DNA from: an uncultured Clostridia bacterium
Lineage (GTDB): Bacteria > Bacillota > Clostridia > TANB77 > CAG-508
Direction of reading: 5' to 3'
DNA length: 40,255 nucleotides
Assembly: GCA_934162625.1 (NCBI GenBank)
Contig: CAKPJM010000005.1
Location: forward strand, 1-40,255
Shown piece after piece: positions 1 through 8,852 of the stretch. Both the position numbers and the translations under genes were made by a program. Each line of letters opens with the position of its first letter. Position 1 is the first letter of the stretch. The notes under the pieces are model-generated. The model saw only the letters and a list, made by a program, of their open reading frames with translations, ran no database searches and had not been told where the DNA came from.

Positions 1-17
1 GCTATAATTTTAAAATA

Positions 18-183
18 CCTCGTTCTTTGTCGGATTAATGAAAAATTTATTTTTCATTAATTTGTTCAAAGATAACATTATTAATTTTTACAAACAATGC
101 GTCGACAGCCCTTTGAGGCGGGGGAATACCCGTGAGCTTGGAGACCATTGTTTTTAAAATTAATATGTTATCTTATTTAATTA
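18..183. repeat. 166-bp structured repeat, copy 1
   Basis: Identical by eye to 496-661. It contains two stem-loops. The first pairs ATTAATGAAAAA with TTTTCATTAAT. The second is a long stem in which GATAACATTATTAATTTT pairs imperfectly with AAATTAATATGTTATC. This second stem encloses a GC-richer apical region of about 45 bases containing CGGGGGAATACCCG. The pairing and the identity of the two copies suggest a structured RNA or a small non-autonomous mobile element. The family is not recognised. Confidence 0.75.
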
Positions 184-242
184 ATAAATAATGAGGACGA
201 TTAAATTTGCCACTACAGCATTTGCAACATATTTGGTATTTT

Positions 243-437
243 GGGCGTATGCAATACGCCCCTACATTTATTCTACATTATTCAAATTTAAAAATTCAGG
301 ACAGTCCCCTTTTGTTATTCAACAAAAGAGGGACTGTCCCTAGAATTTTTTCCAGATGTTTTTTCGGGCAGACTCAGGGCCTGCCCCTACATTTTTGCAC
401 GATTCTACGATTATGGGTCACCGAGGGTGGCGACCAC
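243..437. repeat. Cluster of short intergenic hairpins
   Basis: Several palindromes lie in tandem. One is GGGCGTAT/ATACGCCC followed by CTACA (243-268). One is GGACAGTCCC...GGGACTGTCC with an inner CTTTTGTT/AACAAAAG stem (299-340). Others are GGGCAGAC...GGCCTGCCCCTACA (about 366-391) and GGGTCACC...GGCGACC (about 416-434). Related hairpins recur at 19480-19656, 23179-23204 and 39541-39647. No convincing gene lies between 1 and 709. An open frame across 207-635 is made of repeat sequence and has no family resemblance. Confidence 0.6.
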
Positions 438-495
438 TATAGCATTTACAACATATATTACATTTATATGTTAAACGGGATGTGGATTAAGATTG

Positions 496-661
496 CCTCG
501 TTCTTTGTCGGATTAATGAAAAATTTATTTTTCATTAATTTGTTCAAAGATAACATTATTAATTTTTACAAACAATGCGTCGACAGCCCTTTGAGGCGGG
601 GGAATACCCGTGAGCTTGGAGACCATTGTTTTTAAAATTAATATGTTATCTTATTTAATTA
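496..661. repeat. 166-bp structured repeat, copy 2
   Basis: Direct repeat of 18-183, offset by 478 bases and apparently without mismatches, which implies recent duplication or homogenisation. It ends about 50 bases downstream of the rpe stop codon on the minus strand. The final TTATCTTATTTAATTA is also found at about 38060, next to a different large palindrome. Confidence 0.75.
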
Positions 662-709
662 TTATTATTTTGCCTCTTATTTAAAAGCGGACGATTAAAA
701 TCGCCCGTC

Positions 710-1363
710 TCATTTCAATTCTTTTATTGCTTCTTTAAAATTTTCAGCAGATATAATTGCACTTCCTGCTACTGCTATGTCTGTCCCCGCTTCTTTTACT
801 AAATGTACAGTTTCTTTATTAACTCCACCATCAACTTCTATATAGGTTTCTAGTTTATTATCTCCTATATACTTTTTTAGATTTCTAACTTTCTCCACTG
901 TTTCTGGTATTAATTTTTGTCCGCCTTTTCCTGGTTCTACAGTCATTATTAATACCATATTTAGGCTTGGTAAAAATTCTTTAATTTCTTCTATACTTGT
1001 ATTAGGCTTTATAGAAATTGCAGGTTTTATATTATTTTCTTTTATCAGATTTATAATTTGCTTTATTTCATTTTTACTATTACAAGCTTCATAATGAAAT
1101 GTTATTATGTTTGGCTCTAATGGAATATATCTTTCTACATTTTCCTTTACATTCTCTACCATAAGATGTACATCTAATGGTACATTTGATATTTGTTTTA
1201 TAGTATTTGCATATTCATACATTAATTCCTCTGTGTTTTTTTCTACAAATTTTCCATCCATTACGTCTATATGATAATAGTCTGTTCTTGCAACTTCTAA
1301 ATCGTAAAATATTTTAGTTGCATTTTCTTTTTCAACTGTTAGTATAGATGTTGATATTTCCAT
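710..1363 (-). CDS. rpe: Ribulose-phosphate 3-epimerase
   Basis: 217 residues, a normal length for the family. It interconverts ribulose 5-phosphate and xylulose 5-phosphate in the pentose phosphate pathway in the cytoplasm. The expected metal ligands of the TIM barrel are visible: His31 and Asp33 in HIDVMDG, His66 in DVHLMV and Asp178 in VDGGVN. The flexible MTVEPGKGGQ loop and a phosphate-binding GS near residues 200-201 are also present. It is the last gene of the rlmN-prpC-prkC-rpe set, 18 bases after prkC. In Bacillus the order is the same but includes rsgA, which is absent here. The start follows a GGAG-type ribosome site. Confidence 0.95.
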   Translation of the reverse strand: MEISTSILTVEKENATKIFYDLEVARTDYYHIDVMDGKFVEKNTEELMYEYANTIKQISNVPLDVHLMVENVKENVERYIPLEPNIITFHYEACNSKNEIKQIINLIKENNIKPAISIKPNTSIEEIKEFLPSLNMVLIMTVEPGKGGQKLIPETVEKVRNLKKYIGDNKLETYIEVDGGVNKETVHLVKEAGTDIAVAGSAIISAENFKEAIKELK

Positions 1364-1381
1364 AATTAAATTCTCCTTTTA

Positions 1382-3383
1382 TTACTCTATTGTTAAAGAT
1401 TTTTGTGTATTTAAATTAATACTCTCTGTTTTCTTTAAAACATCTTCTATATATACTTTTATTTTTACTGTTCCTATTCCAGATACATTTGCACTTATTC
1501 CAGTTTCTGCTTCGCTTACTTTAGAATTATATATTATATCATCATCTGCAACAATTTTTAGAGTTACTTTTTCTGGATCTATTGCAACTTCGTTTCCCTC
1601 TTCATCCTTTTTATATTTTACTGAATAATTTCTTAATGATTTTACATTAACAGTTACTGTTCCAGTTTTTATCTCATCAAATTCATTTATTGTTATTGTT
1701 ATTTCTGTATTTTTATCTACCATGCTTCCATTTGATATTGATTGGTTTACAACTACACCATTTGGTTTACTAGAATCTGATGTTTTTTCTGTACTTTTCC
1801 ATTTTAGTTTTGCATTTGATATTGCTGTTTTTGCTTCGCTTTCTGTTTTTCCTGATAAATCTGGTACTGCTACTTGTTCAATTCCCATACTTACATGAAC
1901 AATAATTTTTGTTCCTGCTGCAATTTCATCATCTTTTTGTATTTCTTTTCCGTCTTCTGTTTCTTGTTTTATTACGATTCCTTTTTCTACATCATCACTG
2001 TTCTCTTCTTTTATTTCATATTCTAGTCCAGTTTCTTTTAATAAGTTTATTGCTTCGTCTCTCTTTAGTCCAACTATTTTAGGCATTTTTACTATTTCTT
2101 GTCCTTTACTTACAACTACCTTTATTGTACTTCCTTCTTTTATTTTATAATTCATTTGATATTTAGGATCTTGTTCTATAATTTGACCTTCTGGTATTTC
2201 TAAATGATACTTTTCTTCTTTAACTTCTACTTTTATTTTTAATTTTTTTGCTTCTTCTTGTGCCTGTTCTAAAGTCATATTTGATAAGTCAGGTATTTGT
2301 ACTTCTTTTGCTCTTCCTAATGTTAAAGCTAAATATGTTCCACCCATAGCTACAGAGAACACTAATATACAGGCTAATATTATGCATATAACTTTAATAG
2401 TTTTATGTTCTTCAAAGAATTTTTTCATTTTTGCAAATTTTCCTTTTGGTTCTTCTTTAGTTTCTTTATTTCTTTGCTCATTTTTTGTAATATAATCTAA
2501 GTCAATTCTTTGAGTTTTAAAATTATCTGGTTCATTTCCAAATACAAAATTTCCATCTGGTTGTTTTAATGCTCTTTCTAAATCTCTAAGCATTTCTGTG
2601 GCAGATGCATATCTTTCTTCTGTATTTTTTTTCATTGCCTTTAAAATTATATCATTAACGCTTTTAGGTAAATCTGGTTTTATTATCATTGGTTCAACAG
2701 GTTCTTCTTGCATGTGTTTTAATGCAACAGAAACTGGTGTATCACTATCAAATGGAACTCTTCCTGTAACCATTTCGTACATAACAACACCTAATGAATA
2801 TAAATCTGATTTAGCATCTGTAAATCCTCCTCTTGCATGTTCTGGTGAGAAATAATGTACTGATCCTATTGTTGTTCCAAATGCTGTTATTGTAGAGTTT
2901 GACACAGCCTTAGCTATTCCAAAATCAGTTACTTTTGCCACTCCATCTTCTGTTATTATTATATTATGTGGCTTTATGTCTCTATGTATTATATTATTTC
3001 TATGTGCCATTTCTAAAGCTGAAGCAATTTGCATTGCAACTTTTACAGCCCATTTCCAGCTTAAAGCTCCATCTTCAACTATTATTTCTTTCAAAGTTTT
3101 TCCTTTTACTAGTTCCATAACTATATAGTATAAGTTGTCTTCGTTGCCTACATCATAAACAGATACAATATTTGGATGTGTTAAGCTTGCAGCAGCTTGT
3201 GCTTCTATATTAAACCTTTTTATAAATTCCTCATCTGTAGTAAACTCATCTCTTAATATTTTTACGGCTACATATCTATTTAAAACTAAGCATTTTGCTT
3301 TATATACTGTTGCCATTCCTCCGGTTTCCTATTTTCTCTATTATTTGATACCTATTTCCTATAATTTTACCTTCTAAATTCAT
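1382..3383 (-). CDS. prkC: PASTA-domain Ser/Thr kinase PrkC, with +1 frameshift
   Basis: Membrane Ser/Thr kinase that senses muropeptides or cell-wall state and acts with the adjacent phosphatase PrpC. The N-terminus is ATG at 3383 (GGAGAG site), MNLEGKIIGNRYQIIEKIGN. An in-frame CGG then follows at 3321-3323, and the zero frame stops seven codons later. Shifting +1 at CGG-A gives GGA GGA ATG, restoring the Gly-rich loop, and continues to 1382 (about 666 residues). In the restored protein Lys41, the HRD Asp135 and the DFG Asp153 are present. One membrane span lies near 325-355, followed by three PASTA repeats. Initiation at the ATG at 3316 is possible but would remove the ATP-binding loop. 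Identity is very sure. Whether the shift is recoding, mutation or error is open. Confidence 0.93.
3320..3323 (-). other. CGG-A +1 frameshift site in prkC
   Basis: Minus-strand reading is AAC CGG A. CGG is codon 21 from the ATG at 3383. The family sequence resumes one base later as GGA GGA ATG GCA, coding the conserved Gly-rich loop. The zero frame reaches TAA at 3300-3302. Deleting one C restores the whole gene. The P-site codon AAC would have to re-pair with ACC, which argues against simple P-site slippage. Confidence 0.85.
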
Positions 3384-3405
3384 TTTTCTCTCCATTCTAA
3401 AGAAA

Positions 3406-4140
3406 TTAATCTTTATTTGAAATTATAATAACGCTTATGTTATCATATCCACCAAGCTCATTTGCTCTTTGAACTAATTTTTCACATGCCATATTTTCGT
3501 CTTCTCTTATAATTGAGTATATCTCTTCTTCATGTAGCATATTAGTTAATCCATCTGAGCACATTAATATAATGTCATCTGGTAAAAAACCTTTTACTGT
3601 TACATCTGGTTCTATCTTCTCAGTGCATCCTAAAGCTTTCATTAGCATATTCTTTTTAGGGTGGTAAAAAGCTTCTGCTCTAGTTATTGTCCCATCTTTT
3701 ACCAATGTTTCTACATAACTATGATCTGTTGTTATTCTTCTAATTATATTCTTTCTTATTCTATATATTCTGCTGTCTCCAATATGTCCTATATAAACTT
3801 TATTTTCGTATATTAAACAAATTTCTAATGTTGTACCCATTTGTTCTAGCTCTTTATTTTCTTTGGCTTTTTCATATACCTCATTATTCGCATACTCCAT
3901 TGCTTCTTTTATAAGTTCTTGTATGTTTTCTTTGTTTGGAACAATATTTGAAAAATTCTCATCAATATACTGTTTTGCAGAAATAGTAGCAAGGCTACTT
4001 GCAATCTCTCCACCTTTATATCCGCCCATTCCGTCTGCTAGTATACACAATTTAATATCTTTTTCTTCATCAGCTGCATAAATAAAATCTTGGTTCATGT
4101 CTCTTGCTTTTCCTATATCTGTTTTTGAATAAGTTCGCAT
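3406..4140 (-). CDS. prpC: PP2C-family Ser/Thr phosphatase
   Basis: 244 residues, typical for the bacterial PrpC/Stp family. It is a metal-dependent phosphatase that reverses PrkC phosphorylation. The motifs are in order: DIGKARDMNQD at 8-18, ADGMGGYKGGE at 35-45 with the metal-binding Asp36 and Gly37, GHIGDSRIYRI, CSDGLTNML and GGYDNISVI near the C-terminus. The 5' end overlaps rlmN by 28 bases, suggesting translational coupling, and prkC starts 22 bases after it. Kinase and phosphatase as neighbours is the usual arrangement. Confidence 0.95.
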   Translation of the reverse strand: MRTYSKTDIGKARDMNQDFIYAADEEKDIKLCILADGMGGYKGGEIASSLATISAKQYIDENFSNIVPNKENIQELIKEAMEYANNEVYEKAKENKELEQMGTTLEICLIYENKVYIGHIGDSRIYRIRKNIIRRITTDHSYVETLVKDGTITRAEAFYHPKKNMLMKALGCTEKIEPDVTVKGFLPDDIILMCSDGLTNMLHEEEIYSIIREDENMACEKLVQRANELGGYDNISVIIISNKD

Positions 4141-5165
4141 TTTTCCACCTCTTTTTTTCTAAGTTGCCCACATGCAGCATCTATATCTGAGCCTAATTCT
4201 CTTCTTATTGTAGCAACTATTCCTTTTTCGTTTAAATAGTCTCTAAATTTTAATATATTTTCATTTGTGCTCTTACTATACTTTCCGTTTTCAATTTTAT
4301 TTATTGGTATTAAATTTACATGGCAAAGCATTCCTTTTAATAGCTTTACAAGTTCTTTTGCATCTGCTAGGTTATCGTTACTTTCCTTTGCTAAAGCATA
4401 TTCAAATGATATTCTCTTATTTGTTTTTTCTGTATAATATTTACATGCTTTCATTAGTTCTTCTATATTATACACATTATTTACTGGCATCATTTGACTT
4501 CTTTTTTCATTACTTGCACTATGTAAAGATATAGAAAGGGTGCATTGTATATTTTTGTCTGCAAGTTCATATATTCTAGGAACTAATCCACTTGTAGATA
4601 TACTTATATGTCTTGCCCCCATATTAATGCCCTTAGGATTATTCAATATTGCAATTGCTTGCATAACATTGTCATAATTATCTAAAGGTTCTCCTATTCC
4701 CATAAACACTAAATTAGATATTTTTATATTTTCATCTCTTTGTATTGCTAAGAGCTGTTCTACAATTTCTCCTGCGGTCAAATTTCTAGAAAACTTTACT
4801 CCTGTTGAAGCACAAAATTTACATCCCATTTTACATCCAATTTGTGAAGAAACACATATTGTAAATCCATGCTTGTACTCCATAAGTACAGATTCTATTG
4901 CATTACCATCCAAAACATCAAACAAATATTTTTTTGTACCATCTTTTGATACTTGCTTTTGCAATATTTTAAATACATGCAAATCAAATTTTTCTTTTAA
5001 TTTATTTCTTAATTCAATAGAAATGTTTGTCATCTCGTCAAAAGATGTAACATTCTCTTGCATTATCCATTTAAATATTTGTTCTGCTCTGTATGGTTTT
5101 TCTCCTAATTCTTTTAAAACTTCTTTTATTTCTTCTAAATTGTAATTTTTTATATTTTCTTTCAA
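4113..5165 (-). CDS. rlmN: 23S rRNA / tRNA adenine-C2 methyltransferase RlmN
   Basis: 350-residue radical-SAM enzyme that methylates A2503 of 23S rRNA and A37 of some tRNAs. The cluster-binding cysteines are C111, C115 and C118 in GCKMGCKFCAST. GEPLDNYDN follows, and the conserved C-terminal catalytic cysteine lies in DAACGQLRKK (about C332). The start appears to be TTG at 5165, preceded by an AGAGGAAGA site, with no better ATG nearby. It is the first gene of the operon leading to prpC, prkC and rpe, as in Bacillus. Confidence 0.95.
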   Translation of the reverse strand: MKENIKNYNLEEIKEVLKELGEKPYRAEQIFKWIMQENVTSFDEMTNISIELRNKLKEKFDLHVFKILQKQVSKDGTKKYLFDVLDGNAIESVLMEYKHGFTICVSSQIGCKMGCKFCASTGVKFSRNLTAGEIVEQLLAIQRDENIKISNLVFMGIGEPLDNYDNVMQAIAILNNPKGINMGARHISISTSGLVPRIYELADKNIQCTLSISLHSASNEKRSQMMPVNNVYNIEELMKACKYYTEKTNKRISFEYALAKESNDNLADAKELVKLLKGMLCHVNLIPINKIENGKYSKSTNENILKFRDYLNEKGIVATIRRELGSDIDAACGQLRKKEVEKCELIQKQI

Positions 5166-5260
5166 ATAAATCTTCCTCTGTCTATTTTTTTACGAATACA
5201 TTGTACCATAATGTATTTTTTATTACAAGTTTTATAAAAAGAAAAACAGCATAATTCGGG

Positions 5261-5294
5261 AACTCTCGTAAATTCCATTTCATTTATGAGAGTT
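5261..5294 (-). terminator. Hairpin terminator after the small fused ORF
   Basis: A 13-bp stem, AACTCTCGTAAAT with ATTTATGAGAGTT (one G-U pair), has a loop of 8 bases. Reading on the minus strand it is followed by a T-rich stretch. It lies between the remnant ORF at 5328-5516 and rlmN and probably isolates the rlmN operon. Confidence 0.55.
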
Positions 5295-5327
5295 TCTGGC
5301 ATATTTAATTTTCATAATATAATGCTT

Positions 5328-5516
5328 TTATATAAAACTTACTATGTCTTCAAATGTATCATATCCGCTCTCACTATTGATATGACCTCCATTATGTATT
5401 AAAACTTGTAATGTATCATCAAAATTTTCATATTCTAACTCAAATAAACTATTATTTAATTCTTGAATTAAAACTAGATCTTCTATAGTCGCCTTCCTTA
5501 TTGTAATTTTTTCCAT
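5328..5516 (-). pseudogene. Fused remnant: GNAT N-terminus plus hydrolase C-terminus
   Basis: 62 codons. Residues 1 to about 38 look like the first strand and helix of a GNAT acetyltransferase (ITIRKATIEDL...ELNNSLFELEYENFDDTL). Then the sequence changes to HNGGHINSESGYDTFEDIV. This resembles the last segment of YdeN/RBBP9-type serine hydrolases, which carries the catalytic His in a GH(F/I)N motif. A deletion that joined the start of one gene to the end of another would explain this. Neither half could be active alone. The assignments rest on motif resemblance only. Confidence 0.4.
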
Positions 5517-5649
5517 ATAATCACAAATCCTCTCCTAATCTTTACTGTAAATAATGTATCATAAATTCCTTAATTTTACAATTTAATGGCCAATATTTTC
5601 AAACATTTGTTACATCTAATTACTTATCCTTTTTTTGTATTCACGCTAT

Positions 5650-6912
5650 TTATCCTTTATATATATTAATATTTTTTCTGATATAAATTTTTAAATATAT
5701 TGTTCTAACCAATCTGTCCACTGTGCATACTAATCCTAATCCTATCAGTCCCAAGTTAAAGTATTTTATCAAATATAATAATGGAAGTCTTATGCATATT
5801 CCTCCTATAAATGAAGTTAATCTTAAAGATTTTGTATCTTTATTAGCAGATAAATAAGCTAAATAATTGTTGTTTATTACATGTGTAAAAAATTCAGTTA
5901 TATATATATATACATATATTCCACATTCATTCCACGTAACAACTCTACCAAGGAAAAACCATGCAGGGTAAGGAACAATGACAGCAAATATAATAGAAAA
6001 TAATAATGAGTAGATACCTACTCTATTAACTTTATGTAATAAGTTTTTTTCTTTATTATCTATTGATTCAGAATAAGATACTAAAAGTCCAGAATAATAC
6101 CCATCTGCCAATTGAATTAATATTAAAACAACATTTCCACAAATACAATTTAATAAATATATATATGTGCCAAAAGAACTAGCTACTCTTTCATACAATA
6201 TATATGCTATTTTTTGAATTACTTTATTAAATACAAAATCTTTAACGTGAAAAACTATTTGTTTAATATATTTCATTCTTATTCTAGTTTGTTTGTATTT
6301 TGCAAATATCAATAATAAGGTAGTATTTACTATGGTTGCTAATATCGTTGCAACATAAACACCAATTTCAGAAAATCCTAATTTAATGCTAATTATATCT
6401 CCTAGTATGTTAACTAAAGAAGAAATAATCGTCGAAATTAATATTAAATTTGTTTTATTTTTAATTTTCAAATCATTTTTTAAAACATAACTTACTGCAA
6501 AAATTGGTAATTGAATAGCTTTTAGTTTTAAAAGTACTGTCAGAATATTTCTGGCATCTTTTTCCAATGTATAAATATAAGTAATTTTATTTGAAAATAT
6601 AAATAATAATATTGAAAAAATAATACTACTTATAATTTGTAAAAATATTCCAGTGGTATTAATATCTTTACTATTATTTTTGTCTCTAGCTAAAACTATA
6701 TTGTGTGATTGAGAAATACATTCCTGAATTACATTAATAGCCGAATCCAGACTGACAAATGCTCCAAATACTATAATAGCAATTGGTCCAATAGCGTTAG
6801 CCAGTGATTTATCAATTGTGATTAATATAATATTTGTAAATTCAACAACTATATATGGTAATACAAATAGTAATACTTTTATTATTTCTTTGCTATTAAT
6901 TTTTTCTTTCAT
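5650..6912 (-). CDS. MATE-like multidrug/polysaccharide exporter
   Basis: Very hydrophobic protein of about 420 residues with roughly twelve predicted membrane segments in two similar halves, as in the MATE/MOP superfamily. It probably exports a drug-like or lipid-linked substrate in exchange for Na+ or H+. I place the start at the ATG at 6912, preceded by TGAGG. The frame is open upstream to a GTG at 6993, but that start has a poorer ribosome site and adds a 27-residue extension. The family is fairly clear from the hydrophobic pattern and segments such as LVNILGDIISIKLG. The substrate is unknown. Confidence 0.65.
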   Translation of the reverse strand: MKEKINSKEIIKVLLFVLPYIVVEFTNIILITIDKSLANAIGPIAIIVFGAFVSLDSAINVIQECISQSHNIVLARDKNNSKDINTTGIFLQIISSIIFSILLFIFSNKITYIYTLEKDARNILTVLLKLKAIQLPIFAVSYVLKNDLKIKNKTNLILISTIISSLVNILGDIISIKLGFSEIGVYVATILATIVNTTLLLIFAKYKQTRIRMKYIKQIVFHVKDFVFNKVIQKIAYILYERVASSFGTYIYLLNCICGNVVLILIQLADGYYSGLLVSYSESIDNKEKNLLHKVNRVGIYSLLFSIIFAVIVPYPAWFFLGRVVTWNECGIYVYIYITEFFTHVINNNYLAYLSANKDTKSLRLTSFIGGICIRLPLLYLIKYFNLGLIGLGLVCTVDRLVRTIYLKIYIRKNINIYKG

Positions 6913-7000
6913 TTTTGCCTCATACATTATTAAAATCCCTAATATTTCAAGTATTTTATCCGATTTTCTAAAATATAATTTATGTGTTTTCACTTACCAC

Positions 7001-7108
7001 TTAAGCAATTACTTTAACTTTTACACCTAAATTTTGATGTTTTTCTTTCCCAAATCTACCTTTTTCTTCAAAAGTCATAATTCCTGAAACTATATGAAAA
7101 TCAAGCAT
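7001..7108 (-). CDS. Possible 35-residue ORF coupled to rlmD
   Basis: The ATG at 7108 overlaps the rlmD stop codon (TAATG), an arrangement typical of translational coupling. The frame runs 35 codons and contains MTFEEKGRFGKEK. It is mixed-charge, has no membrane segment and is not recognised. It could be a real small protein or the tail of a decayed gene. It sits between rlmD and the MATE-like gene, all on the same strand. Confidence 0.3.
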   Translation of the reverse strand: MLDFHIVSGIMTFEEKGRFGKEKHQNLGVKVKVIA

Positions 7109-8481
7109 TACATGTCTTGTTTTAGTTGTAATACTGATACGCACTCCACATGCTTACTAAATGGAAACATATCGACTGGCTGTACTTCTTTTATCTCATA
7201 ACTCTCATCTAATAAAGCTAAATCTCTTGCAAGTGTTGCTGGATTGCAACTTATATATACTATCTTTTCTGGTTTTAACTCTTTTAAAAACTCTATTGTT
7301 TTGTTGTCTAGTCCTTTTCTTGGCGGGTCCACAAATACTACATTTGGTTTTATATTTTCCTTTTCTATTATTTTAGGTAAAACTTCTTCTACATCACCTG
7401 CATAAAATTCTGCATTTTCTATTTTATTTATTTTTGCATTTTCTTTTGCATCTTTTATTGCTTCTTCTATAATTTCAATTCCATATATCTTTTTAAAATT
7501 CTTTGCAGCAAAAATTCCTATTGTTCCTATTCCACAATATAAATCTAAAGCAATATTGTTTTTGTTAGCAGTGTCATTTGCTCCAGCAAATTGCATTGCT
7601 GTATTATATAATATTTCTGTCTGAATTGGATTTACTTGGTAAAATGATAATGGAGAAATTTTAAATTTATATTCTCCTAAAATATCACAAATATATCCTG
7701 CACCATATATTACTTCTGTTTTATCTCCTAATATTACATTTGTATTTTTTGTATTAAAGTTTTTAACTATTGACTTTATCTCTGGATGTTTTTTTGTTAT
7801 GTATTGAACTAATTCTTTATCTTTTAATTTATCGTCATTTACTACTAATGTAACTAAAATCTCATTTGTTTTTAGTCCTATTCTTATTACTATATGCCTT
7901 ATTGTTCCTTTTAGCATTTTTTCATCATATACAGATATATTGTTTTGTTTTATAAATTCAAATATATCTTTTGCTATTTCTTCACATTTTTCATTTTGAA
8001 TAAAACATTTTTCTGTTGGAATAATATTATGTGTTCTTGCAGAAAATACACCCATTACTGGATTCTTTTGTTCATCTAACCCTAATGGATATTGAAGTTT
8101 ATTTCTATAGTGAAGCGGATTTTTCATTCCTATAACATCATCTATTTTAATTTTTCTTTTTAAAGCTTTATTCATGCAATTTTGAACAATTGCTTTTTTT
8201 ATTTTTAATGTTTCGCTATATTCTATATGTCTTAAATTACATCCACCACATCTGTTGTAAGTACCGCAATCTGGTTCTACTCTTGTATTTGACTTTTCAA
8301 TAAATTCAATAATTTTACCATAAGCAAAATTTTTTTGAACTTTCAAAATTTTTATTTTGATTTTTTCTCCTTTTATCGCTTGGTCAACAAACACTGTAAT
8401 TCCTTCTATTTTGGCAATTCCTTCTCCTTGAAATCCATTATCTATTATATCTACAACATATTCTTCATTCTTTTTTATCAT
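7108..8481 (-). CDS. rlmD: 23S rRNA (uracil-C5)-methyltransferase, RlmD/RumA family
   Basis: 457 residues. The N-terminal TRAM-like RNA-binding domain covers roughly residues 1-65. A 4Fe-4S site follows with C72, C78, C81 and a fourth Cys in TEKCFIQ. The Rossmann methyltransferase domain has LDLYCGIGTIG for SAM binding, VDPPRKGLD, and SCNPATLARDL with the catalytic cysteine. It methylates uridine in 23S rRNA using SAM. Gram-positive members of this family can modify one or two sites (RlmCD), so the exact target is uncertain. Confidence 0.93.
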   Translation of the reverse strand: MIKKNEEYVVDIIDNGFQGEGIAKIEGITVFVDQAIKGEKIKIKILKVQKNFAYGKIIEFIEKSNTRVEPDCGTYNRCGGCNLRHIEYSETLKIKKAIVQNCMNKALKRKIKIDDVIGMKNPLHYRNKLQYPLGLDEQKNPVMGVFSARTHNIIPTEKCFIQNEKCEEIAKDIFEFIKQNNISVYDEKMLKGTIRHIVIRIGLKTNEILVTLVVNDDKLKDKELVQYITKKHPEIKSIVKNFNTKNTNVILGDKTEVIYGAGYICDILGEYKFKISPLSFYQVNPIQTEILYNTAMQFAGANDTANKNNIALDLYCGIGTIGIFAAKNFKKIYGIEIIEEAIKDAKENAKINKIENAEFYAGDVEEVLPKIIEKENIKPNVVFVDPPRKGLDNKTIEFLKELKPEKIVYISCNPATLARDLALLDESYEIKEVQPVDMFPFSKHVECVSVLQLKQDM

Positions 8482-8605
8482 TTTTTATTTTCTCCCATTC
8501 TTTTAAAATTATATTTTAAAAATGTTTAAAAATCAATGTTTTTGAAATAATATGAATAAATATGTTTTTTTAGAACAAAATAAATAAAAAAGAGGAGGTT
8601 TTACA

Positions 8606-8800
8606 ATGAAAGTTATAAACGGTATTGCTCTTACACTTGTTATAATTGGTGCTATTAACTGGCTTCTTGTTGGACTATTTGAATTCAATTTAGTTGATGC
8701 AATTTTTGGAAGTTTATCTATATTAACTAGAATACTATATATAATTGTAGGAATTGCAGGCCTTTGGTCAATTGCTTTTTATAGCAAACTTTCTGATTAA
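8606..8800 (+). CDS. DUF378 small membrane protein
   Basis: 64 residues with two hydrophobic helices, roughly 5-27 and 35-57. The sequence GAINWLLVGLF is characteristic of the DUF378 (YuzA-like) family of unknown function. A strong AGAGGAGG site lies just upstream of the ATG. The gene stands alone on the plus strand between divergent rlmD and the convergent kinase gene. It ends at a hairpin shared with that gene. Confidence 0.88.
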   Translation: MKVINGIALTLVIIGAINWLLVGLFEFNLVDAIFGSLSILTRILYIIVGIAGLWSIAFYSKLSD

Positions 8801-8812
8801 TCTTTTAGAAAA

Positions 8813-8850
8813 AGAGAGAAAAATGGGACAGTCCCCTTTTTCCCTCTTCT
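8813..8850. terminator. Convergent hairpin terminator of the GGACAGTCCC family
   Basis: An imperfect hairpin centred on GGGAC-A-GTCCC is flanked by AAAAA and TTTTT arms, with GAGAG/CTCTT outside. It lies between the convergent DUF378 gene and the kinase gene and can terminate both. The same core recurs at about 299, 16797 and 39597, so it also belongs to a dispersed hairpin family. Confidence 0.55.
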
Positions 8851-8852
8851 CC

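Noticed and set aside
207..635. 142-codon open frame on the plus strand
   Set aside because: It is built from intergenic hairpins and one copy of the 166-bp repeat, with no ribosome site and no protein family resemblance.
18..661. Repeats considered as a CRISPR array
   Set aside because: Only two copies, far longer than CRISPR repeats, with non-spacer-like sequence between and no cas genes.
3300..3323. Reading the prkC break as ordinary gene decay
   Set aside because: The rest of the gene keeps all kinase and PASTA motifs, and the same CGG-A form occurs in two other conserved genes. Decay would not choose one sequence.
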